Positions 1 through 4,990 of a stretch of 6,251 nt of DNA are shown here, piece by piece; position 1 is the stretch's first letter; the number at the start of each line of letters is the position of its first letter. The notes below the pieces were generated by a model, which worked only from the letters and a program-made list of their open reading frames with translations, ran no database searches and had not been told where the DNA came from. A program made the translations under genes and the position numbers. The stretch spans positions 1 through 6,251 of the forward strand of contig CAYPQL010000058.1 in NCBI GenBank assembly GCA_964412905.1, written 5' to 3'. Source of the stretch: CAYPQL01 sp964412905. Its GTDB lineage: Bacteria > Patescibacteriota > Minisyncoccia > JAHIHE01 > JAGLIN01.

Positions 1-15
1 ACAAAAAAACTTATA

Positions 16-43
16 AACATTTTAACATAATAACATTTTAACA
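16..43. repeat. 12-bp direct repeat, 16-bp period, left of the palindromic element
   Basis: AACATTTTAACA occurs at 16-27 and again at 32-43. The core CATTTTAACAT (18-28) returns as its exact reverse complement at 204-214, on the other side of the palindromic element and just before the clpP stop. The arms could be part of a larger element or a target-site context. The sequence is AT-rich, so chance similarity is possible. No gene is visible in 1-210 on either strand. Confidence 0.45.
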
Positions 44-59
44 AATTTGAACTCCCTCG

Positions 60-200
60 TTTTGTCATCCCAGAATTTTTTCTGAAGCGATAGCGCAAGA
101 AAAAATATCTGGGATCCAGTTTATCTCATCTTAATAAAGTTATGGGAGAAATATTATTTGTTGAGACTCACTGGATTCCCGCCTTCGCGAGAATGACAGA
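60..200. repeat. Cloverleaf-like palindromic dispersed element, downstream of clpP
   Basis: The outer ends TGTCAT (63-68) and ATGACA (193-198) are complementary and enclose three internal hairpins. Hairpin one pairs CCCAGA...TTTTTTCT (69-83) with AGAAAAAAT...TCTGGG (99-113) and is capped by GCG/CGC (87-89 with 94-96). Arm two pairs GGATCCAGT (112-120) with ACTGGATTCC (170-179), extended by TCTCA (124-128) and TGAGA (162-166). Hairpin three is TTCCCGC (176-182), loop CTTC, GCGAGAA (187-193); read as minus-strand RNA it is a seven-pair stem with one U-G wobble and a GAAG loop. Sequences of this type are dispersed in many bacterial genomes as REP- or MITE-like repeats. There is no U-tract, so it is not a standard terminator, but lying 20-160 nt past clpP it could protect the 3' end of the mRNA. 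There is no open reading frame of note in it. Confidence 0.7.
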
Positions 201-218
201 AAAATGTTAAAATGAATC

Positions 219-794
219 CTACTTCACAATCCTATCCACCGCTCCGTATTTTTTCGCCTCTTCCGCAGTCATATAAAAATCGCGGTCGGAATCTTTTTCA
301 ATTTTTTCTATGGACTGTCCTGTGTTGTGAGCCAGAATTTTATTCAGACGATCTTTCATTTTCAAAATGTGCCGAGCTGAAATATCAATGTCGCTCGCCT
401 GCCCTTCGACTCCGCCCATAACTTGATGGATCAAAACTTCCGCGTTCGGCAAGATCAGTCTCTTTCCTTTTGCTCCGCTAGATAATAACAGCGACGCGGC
501 GGACGCGGCCATGCCGATGCAGACCGTGGAAACATCGCATTTTAAATAGTTCATCGTGTCATAAATCGCCAGCGCCGAAGTCACAATTCCGCCCGGGGAA
601 TTTATATAAAGCATCACATCCGCTTTCTCGTCCTGCTTTTCCAAAAACAAAAGCTGGGCGATAATCGTATTCGCCACATTATCATCAATCGGTCCGCCTA
701 AAAAAACAATCCTCTCCTTCAAAAGCCTTGAATAAATATCATAAGCTCTCTCCCCATAAGATGATTTTTCAATTACTGTTGGTATTAGGTTCAT
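219..794 (-). CDS. clpP: ATP-dependent Clp protease proteolytic subunit ClpP
   Basis: ClpP is the cytoplasmic serine protease of family S14. It assembles into two stacked heptameric rings and degrades proteins unfolded by ClpX or ClpA/ClpC. The 191-residue product matches the family's mature length. The serine protease triad is complete: Ser98 in GMAAS (94-98), His123 in EVLIHQ and Asp172 in DRDFYM. The oxyanion and strand motif INSPGG is at 64-69. The start is the ATG at 792-794, giving MNLIPTVIEKSSYGERAYDIYSRLL, the usual ClpP N-terminus with the axial loop and the YDIYSRLLKERI helix. It has no long propeptide. No Shine-Dalgarno sequence precedes the start; the upstream bases are a heptamer repeat. 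It follows tig by 74 bp, the conserved tig-clpP order, so the two are probably cotranscribed. clpX does not follow within the window. The stop is TAG at 221-219. Confidence 0.97.
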   Translation of the reverse strand: MNLIPTVIEKSSYGERAYDIYSRLLKERIVFLGGPIDDNVANTIIAQLLFLEKQDEKADVMLYINSPGGIVTSALAIYDTMNYLKCDVSTVCIGMAASAASLLLSSGAKGKRLILPNAEVLIHQVMGGVEGQASDIDISARHILKMKDRLNKILAHNTGQSIEKIEKDSDRDFYMTAEEAKKYGAVDRIVK

Positions 795-800
795 AAGTTT

Positions 801-871
801 AGAATTAAGAATTAAGAATTTGGAATTTAGTATTAAGCGTCAAATATTACGAGGCCTAATACTTAATACTA
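801..871. repeat. Heptamer array and inverted repeat between tig and clpP
   Basis: Five 7-bp units follow each other at 801-835: AGAATTA, AGAATTA, AGAATTT, GGAATTT, AGTATTA. After a more GC-rich core (836-856) come two units in the opposite orientation, TAATACT TAATACT (857-870). TAGTATTAAG (828-837) and CTTAATACTA (862-871) form a perfect 10-bp inverted repeat with a 24-bp loop. The right edge contains the tig stop codon (869-871), and the left edge stops seven bases before the clpP start. There is no T-tract, so a terminator is unlikely. The array fills nearly the whole tig-clpP spacer and would form a hairpin in a shared transcript. Confidence 0.65.
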
Positions 872-2146
872 TCTCCCCGCAATCTCCTCCAGCAATTCAA
901 AAACTTTCTCATTCATCATAATGCTCGCGACATGGTCTTTGAATTTTTCTATATCAATATTTTTCCTAACTTCTTCTTCGTTTGGATAGTGCTTCAAAGT
1001 TTCATTGGCTCTCTGTTCAATTTCTTCGTCGCTTATTTTTATTTCCTCTTTCAAAGAAATTTCCCTCATCACCAGCCCGGTCTTCACTCTTTTTTCCGCC
1101 AAAGTTCTCCATTCCATTTTTAGTTTTTCAACATTAGTATTCACATTTTTCAAATATTCTTCAAATTCTATGCCCGAATAAGTGACATTATTTTTAAACT
1201 CATTCAACATATGTTCAATTTCAGAGTCAATCAGAAGATCCGGGATTTCAACTGTTGTTTTTAGAGATACTTGATCTATTAATTTTGCTCTTGATTCTTC
1301 TTTCGCCCTATGTTCTTCTTCATGAGCAAGCCCTTCTTTAATGCCTTTCTTTAAATTATCCAAACTTTCAAATTTTCCAAGGCTCTTCGCAAATTCATCA
1401 TTAATCTCCGGCAAATTTACTTTTTGAACAATTTTAACTTCAACTTTGAAATCAGCTTTTTTGCCAGCCAATTCTTTTTTATAATCTTCTGGAAATACAA
1501 GTCCGAATTCCTTGACATCTCCCGCTTTCATTCCTGCAAGATTATCTTCAAACCCGGCAATAAAATGTCCTTGCCCGATTATCAAAGGATGATTTTTGCT
1601 TTCCCCGCCTTCCAATTTCACTCCGCCGACTCTCGTTTCAAAATCAATTTCCACCCTGTCCCCTTTTTGCGCCGGCTCGTCTTTGGTGATATAGCTTGCT
1701 CTTTTTTTCTGAAGCGTTTCAATTTCTTTATTTATTCTGCCATCCTCGATTTTCTTAACTTCAATTTTCCCGGAAACTTTTTTATAATCCCCAAGCTTAA
1801 CTTCCGGCATAACCGAAATTATAATTTTATATTCCAAAGGATTTCCATCAGCAACTTTGGTAATTTCCGCCTTCGGCCGGCCAATCGGATTTAATTTATT
1901 CTCCTTAATCGTTTCCAAATACGAACTTTCAATCGCCATATTTGTCGCCTCTTCAAAAATCGCCATCTCGCCGACTTGTTTCCTTGCAATATCTCTCGGA
2001 ACTTTTCCCTCTCTAAACCCATCAGCCTTAACATTTTTAGCTATTTTTTCGAGCGCCTTATTTTTATACTTCTCCATCTCATCCACAGAAATTTCAACAA
2101 CTAATTCTTTTTGAGACTTTGGCAAATTTTTTATCTCTGTTTTCAT
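869..2146 (-). CDS. tig: Trigger factor, ribosome-associated chaperone and peptidyl-prolyl isomerase
   Basis: Trigger factor binds ribosomal protein L23 at the exit tunnel, shelters nascent chains and can isomerise prolyl bonds. From the chosen start the protein has 425 residues, close to the usual 430. The N-terminal ribosome-binding domain (about 1-115) carries the signature GFREGKVP at 43-50. An FKBP-type domain spans about 155-240 (KGDRVEIDFE, then LIIGQGHFIAGFEDNLAGMKAGD). The rest is the Glu/Lys-rich helical C-terminal substrate cradle. An in-frame ATG at 2176 would add ten residues (MFVCVPLIKY), but these come from a repeat and do not resemble the family. The ATG at 2146 gives MKTEIKNLPKSQKEL, a typical trigger factor beginning. 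The bases before it are AT-rich without a Shine-Dalgarno match. It lies 104 bp after ppaC and 74 bp before clpP. The stop codon TAG is supplied by the edge of a heptamer repeat. Confidence 0.95.
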   Translation of the reverse strand: MKTEIKNLPKSQKELVVEISVDEMEKYKNKALEKIAKNVKADGFREGKVPRDIARKQVGEMAIFEEATNMAIESSYLETIKENKLNPIGRPKAEITKVADGNPLEYKIIISVMPEVKLGDYKKVSGKIEVKKIEDGRINKEIETLQKKRASYITKDEPAQKGDRVEIDFETRVGGVKLEGGESKNHPLIIGQGHFIAGFEDNLAGMKAGDVKEFGLVFPEDYKKELAGKKADFKVEVKIVQKVNLPEINDEFAKSLGKFESLDNLKKGIKEGLAHEEEHRAKEESRAKLIDQVSLKTTVEIPDLLIDSEIEHMLNEFKNNVTYSGIEFEEYLKNVNTNVEKLKMEWRTLAEKRVKTGLVMREISLKEEIKISDEEIEQRANETLKHYPNEEEVRKNIDIEKFKDHVASIMMNEKVFELLEEIAGR

Positions 2147-2162
2147 ATATTTTATTAATGGC

Positions 2163-2230
2163 ACACAGACAAACACAGGTAAATTGCAAATCTGCGTTCG
2201 TCTGCGCTCTTATTCTGTGTTCTTCTGTGT
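2163..2230. repeat. Hexamer-doublet element with 10-bp phasing, upstream of tig
   Basis: Three pairs of identical hexamers each repeat at exactly 10 bp: ACACAG at 2163 and 2173, TCTGCG at 2191 and 2201, CTGTGT at 2215 and 2225. The first and third pairs are reverse complements, so 2163-2178 pairs with 2215-2230 at 14 of 16 positions, around a loop that holds the TCTGCG pair. Similar CTGTGT/CTGCGT-rich repeats are scattered in many bacterial genomes. Lying 17-84 bp upstream of the tig start, it would form a large hairpin in the tig 5' region, or a set of protein sites on one face of the helix. Function is unknown. Confidence 0.65.
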
Positions 2231-2250
2231 CGAATTAAAATTATCTAATT

Positions 2251-3183
2251 TTATTTTCCCAATTCATTCATCAGCACCGGCACTATTTGCTTCTTCCTGG
2301 AAACAACGCCTTTTAAGAACATTAAATTATCTTTTGCAACATTATTAAAAGCTTTTTCCGCTAGAATGTTTTCTCTATTTCCTATTATATATAAATAGGA
2401 ATTATTTTTCAAAATATCAACTACCGCGAAAAACATATAGTCCATTTTTTCTTCCGCCCTTTTTTCTATGAGCGCTGGAATAATTTTATTTTTCTGAACA
2501 TTCACAGTTTCCGGATTTGTCGTTTCCCGCACTCCGATGCCGACTTTATTTTTCCCCATATCAAACTGCTTGTAATCCTTGCTTATTATATCTTTTATAG
2601 ATATTCCTTTTAGGCTTGACTTAGCGGAAAATAACTCGCTCACAAATTTTTTAATATCTAATTTGGCGATTTTATTCAGCTCGCTTAATATTTTTTTGTC
2701 ATCAGTGGTGGCAGTCGGAGAATTAAAATTCAACGTGTCTGAAAGAATACAGACAATCATAAGAGTTGCCGAGATTTTGTCGATTTTGATATTTTTCTCT
2801 TTTAGCATTTTATAAATCACCGACCCTGTGCATCCAATCGGCTCTGCGCGAAAATAAATTGGCTTGGAAGATTTCAATCCGCCAAGATTATGATGATCAA
2901 TAACTGCCAACAAATTATCTTCCGTAAGTCCATCGATTATTTGCTTCGGCTCCGTCGTGTCAACAAGAATTACTTTTTCATTTTTTATTTCCTTCATAAT
3001 TCTCGGCTTTTTGAGTTTTAGCTTGGATAGAATATATTTTGTTTCGTTATTTATACTTCCAGCCACAACAGCTTCCGCCTCAACTCCAAATATTTTTTTT
3101 GAAAACCGCGAAACTAAAATCGCCGCCAGCGCCGAATCCGTGTCCGGATTTTTATGTCCGATAGAAATAGTTTTGTTTTGCAT
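2251..3183 (-). CDS. ppaC: Manganese-dependent inorganic pyrophosphatase (family II, DHH-DHHA2)
   Basis: This soluble enzyme hydrolyses pyrophosphate to two phosphates, pulling nucleic acid synthesis and tRNA charging forward. Its 310 residues match family II enzymes without CBS domains. The DHH domain shows GHKNPDTDS (9-17), VDTTE (74-78), IDHHNLGG (95-102) and CILSDTLNFNSPT (145-157). The expected metal ligands are all present: His10, Asp14, Asp16, Asp75, His97 and Asp149. The DHHA2 domain (about 190-310) has Lys205 in KDYKQFDMG and the phosphate-binding SRKKQ at 295-299. The combination with ILSDTLNF and SRKKQIVP favours PpaC over other DHH phosphoesterases such as NrnA or RecJ. Motif II reads DTTE where typical enzymes have DHNE. 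The ATG at 3181-3183 places motif I at residue 9, as expected; no Shine-Dalgarno sequence precedes it. It lies 48 bp after nusA and is probably in the same transcript. Confidence 0.92.
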   Translation of the reverse strand: MQNKTISIGHKNPDTDSALAAILVSRFSKKIFGVEAEAVVAGSINNETKYILSKLKLKKPRIMKEIKNEKVILVDTTEPKQIIDGLTEDNLLAVIDHHNLGGLKSSKPIYFRAEPIGCTGSVIYKMLKEKNIKIDKISATLMIVCILSDTLNFNSPTATTDDKKILSELNKIAKLDIKKFVSELFSAKSSLKGISIKDIISKDYKQFDMGKNKVGIGVRETTNPETVNVQKNKIIPALIEKRAEEKMDYMFFAVVDILKNNSYLYIIGNRENILAEKAFNNVAKDNLMFLKGVVSRKKQIVPVLMNELGK

Positions 3184-3200
3184 AGAATTGAATTGTTAAA

Positions 3201-3223
3201 TTGTCGCTTTAATAGCGCAACAA
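3201..3223 (-). other. Small hairpin in the nusA-ppaC spacer
   Basis: On the transcribed strand TTGT-TG-CGCT and AGCG-ACAA pair around the loop ATTAA, an eight-pair stem with a two-base bulge. It lies between the nusA stop (3232) and the ppaC start (3183). No T-tract follows, so termination is unlikely; it may affect mRNA processing or be chance. Confidence 0.3.
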
Positions 3224-3231
3224 GATGATTT

Positions 3232-4557
3232 CTAGTTTTTAGTTTTCTTCGCCTTCTTCTCTTTTTTTTCTTTTTTAATTTTTACTTTAATATCCTTTTC
3301 CTTAACACCCTCCTTCTTATTAATTTCTTCTTTCTTCTCGTCAGTTTTTACCTCTTCTATCTTTTCTATTTTTGCGCTTTCTTCTTTTTTATCTTCCTTC
3401 TTATTTTCTTCCGCGACTTCTCTTTTCTTTTCTTCAAGAATATCAATTTTCCATCCGGTAAGCTTCGCGGCAAGCCTTACATTCTGCCCTTGCTTTCCAA
3501 TAGCCAGCGATAATTGGTCTCCGGCAACATAAGCAATCGCGAATTTCTTTTTCTCGTCAAGATCAAGGCGGACGACTTTTGCCGGCGACAAAGCGTGCTG
3601 TATGTATTTATTTTCATCTTTATTCCATTCAATTATATCAATTTTTTCTCCGCCAAGCTCGTTGATAATCGTTTGAATTCTCGCCCCTCTCTGCCCGACG
3701 CAAGACCCGACGGGATCTATACCACTTTCATTGGAAAAAACAGCGACTTTTGTTCTCGCCCCGGCTTCTCGCGCGATAGCTTTTATTTCCACGATTTTTG
3801 AAAAAATTTCCGGGACTTCCAATTCAAAAAGCTTTTTGATGATATCCGGACTGGTTCTGGACAAAATCAAACTCGCTTCTTTCGTTTCTTTGTCGACTTT
3901 CGCGATATAAACTTTTATTCTCTGTCCGATATTATACCGTTCGCCGATTATCTGTTCCGTTGGATAAAGAATCCCAACCGCTTTTCCGATATCCACAAAC
4001 ACATTTCTGCCTTCTATTCTTTGCACGATGCCGTTCACAACCTCGCCTTCCTTGTCCTTGAATTCTTCAAAGACCGCCTCTTTCTCGGCTTCTCTTATTT
4101 TTTGGATCATAACTTGTTTCGCGGTTTGAGCGGCGATTCTTCCAAAGTCGCTTTTTGACGGCAGCGGGATTTCAATTTCATCGTCAATCTGCGGATTTTT
4201 TTTGTATTCTTTCGCCTCTTCAATTGTTATATTTTTCTCGGGATTAAATTTTTTCTTCAGCTCCTTTTCCTCGTCTGTGATTTTCTCGGCAGCGTCAATA
4301 ATAATTTTATCATCCTCTTCTGATTTCTCGCCTTCGGACTCTTCGTCATTTTCCTCCGCGACGGTTTTTATCTGAAACACTTTCATATCTCCCGATATTT
4401 CGTCAAAATCAACTTTTATAATCTGCCCTTTTTTCCCGTATTCTTTTTTATACGCCGCCGCCAAAGAAGCCTCCACTATTTTCATAGCCGTTTCCTTTAA
4501 AATTCCCTTCTCCTCGCATATTTGGTTTATCGCCAATATAAATTGCCTGTGTTCCAT
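3232..4557 (-). CDS. nusA: Transcription termination/antitermination factor NusA
   Basis: NusA binds RNA polymerase and nascent RNA, lengthens pauses, and promotes hairpin-dependent termination or takes part in antitermination complexes. The 441-residue product begins with the NusA N-terminal domain (1 to about 165, containing IVEASLAAAYKKEYG). This is split by an acidic insert at about 66-127, where EENDEESEGEKSEEDD gives way to Glu/Lys-rich helix. The S1 domain spans about 168-233 (GEVVNGIVQRIEGRNVFVDI). KH1 carries DPVGSCVGQRGARIQ at 281-295 and KH2 carries AIGKQGQNVRLAAKLTGW at 352-369. Residues 376-441 form a highly charged, Lys-rich, low-complexity tail instead of the acidic repeats of E. 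coli NusA. The ATG at 4555-4557 gives a typical start (MEHRQFILAINQICEEKGI) and lacks a Shine-Dalgarno sequence. The usual partners rimP and infB are not adjacent. A promoter and an early terminator lie upstream, suggesting a leader of about 265 nt. Confidence 0.96.
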   Translation of the reverse strand: MEHRQFILAINQICEEKGILKETAMKIVEASLAAAYKKEYGKKGQIIKVDFDEISGDMKVFQIKTVAEENDEESEGEKSEEDDKIIIDAAEKITDEEKELKKKFNPEKNITIEEAKEYKKNPQIDDEIEIPLPSKSDFGRIAAQTAKQVMIQKIREAEKEAVFEEFKDKEGEVVNGIVQRIEGRNVFVDIGKAVGILYPTEQIIGERYNIGQRIKVYIAKVDKETKEASLILSRTSPDIIKKLFELEVPEIFSKIVEIKAIAREAGARTKVAVFSNESGIDPVGSCVGQRGARIQTIINELGGEKIDIIEWNKDENKYIQHALSPAKVVRLDLDEKKKFAIAYVAGDQLSLAIGKQGQNVRLAAKLTGWKIDILEEKKREVAEENKKEDKKEESAKIEKIEEVKTDEKKEEINKKEGVKEKDIKVKIKKEKKEKKAKKTKN

Positions 4558-4627
4558 TGTTTTGATTTATTTAATTAAATTAGATTTCACATATTAAATT
4601 CTCTTGGATTACGAAATGCTATTTTAG

Positions 4628-4744
4628 TTTGTCATCTCGAAATGAGCATCAGCGATTGAGAGATCTAAAAACTATATTCAAATCAACCATTCTTTCTGCG
4701 TGCTATTGTTTATAGATTTCTCGCCTAAGGTTTAAAATGACAAA
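4628..4744. repeat. Cloverleaf-like palindromic dispersed element, nusA leader
   Basis: TTTGTCAT (4628-4635) and ATGACAAA (4737-4744) are perfect 8-bp inverted ends. Inside, ATCTC (4634-4638) pairs with GAGAT (4660-4664). GAGATCTA (4660-4667) can instead pair with TAGATTTCTC (4713-4722), with two extra bases. Marker words shared in order with the element at 60-200 are GTCATC, AGCGAT, GATCYA, a GATTYC..CGCCT segment, and AATGACA. The GAGATCT/AGATTTCTCGCC form resembles dispersed repeats in many bacterial genomes. It lies inside the predicted 5' leader of nusA, 71 bp upstream of its start. No reading frame of interest crosses it. Confidence 0.65.
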
Positions 4745-4772
4745 TTTATTTATTTCGTTCAAAATAGCTTCT

Positions 4773-4799
4773 AAAAAAACCTGTCCGTTTCTGGCAGGT
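4773..4799 (-). terminator. Intrinsic (rho-independent) terminator ahead of nusA
   Basis: Read as minus-strand RNA this is A-CCUGCC, loop AGAAAC, GG-A-CAGGU, then a run of U. The stem has seven or eight pairs (4779-4783 with 4795-4799, and 4785-4786 with 4793-4794) with one bulged A. The U-tract is seven bases (4773-4779), its first base shared with the stem. It lies about 190 nt past the glycosyltransferase stop, but only about 30 nt downstream of a strong promoter reading the same way. It may therefore be an attenuator in the nusA leader, the end of a roughly 50-nt RNA, or the terminator of the glycosyltransferase operon. Confidence 0.75.
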
Positions 4800-4828
4800 A
4801 GTCAATCGCGCATCCTTAACACAAAAAC

Positions 4829-4856
4829 AGTATAGCATAGAATAAAATTATGTCAA
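4829..4856 (-). promoter_or_regulatory. Sigma70-type promoter with extended -10, probably for nusA
   Basis: On the minus strand a perfect -35 TTGACA (4856-4851) is followed by a 16-bp spacer and the -10 TATACT (4834-4829). A TGC triplet immediately before the -10 makes it an extended -10. The start of transcription is expected near 4822. This is the best promoter match seen in the window. The next gene in this direction is nusA, at 4557, so the leader would be about 265 nt and include both the terminator and the palindromic element. Confidence 0.75.
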
Positions 4857-4990
4857 ACAGACTAGCGCGATTAATAAATGATGAACGATGTAAGAGCGGA
4901 AAAATCCTCAATAATATTTTAATGGAACTTTCAGATGATGGAATTTTGGACAGCGCCGCCCCTTCCGATTATAATTTTTTAAAGAGATTG
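4857..4990. other. Spacer between glycosyltransferase and nusA promoter, no clear gene
   Basis: On the minus strand no frame stays open for long and no terminator follows the glycosyltransferase stop. On the plus strand an ATG at 4850 opens an 82-codon frame that runs to 5098, overlapping the glycosyltransferase end by 108 bp. Its first 47 codons look mildly protein-like (MELSDDGILDSAAPSDYNF), but the rest is the Phe-rich shadow of a Lys-rich gene. I recognise no family. A chance frame or a gene remnant are both possible. Confidence 0.3.

Noticed and set aside
60..200. Terminator of the clpP transcript
   Set aside because: Stable stems are present but none is followed by a T-tract on the minus strand.
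212..421. Plus-strand 69-codon frame opposite clpP
   Set aside because: It lies almost entirely antisense to the well-supported clpP and has no family resemblance.
801..835. CRISPR-like tandem array
   Set aside because: The 7-bp units are adjacent without spacers and there are no cas genes.
932..2114. Plus-strand frames opposite tig, rich in Phe, Ile and Ser
   Set aside because: Their composition is what results from reading the complement of a Lys/Glu-rich gene; no motifs.
2147..2176. Ten-residue N-terminal extension of trigger factor from the ATG at 2176
   Set aside because: The added residues derive from the hexamer repeat and do not match the family; the ATG at 2146 gives a canonical start.
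2579..3801. Plus-strand frames opposite ppaC and nusA, some looking hydrophobic
   Set aside because: Apparent membrane segments come from the antisense of AT-rich coding sequence; the minus-strand genes have full motifs.
4773..4822. Small riboswitch such as preQ1 in the nusA leader
   Set aside because: The short leader shows a terminator hairpin but no aptamer consensus that I can recognise.
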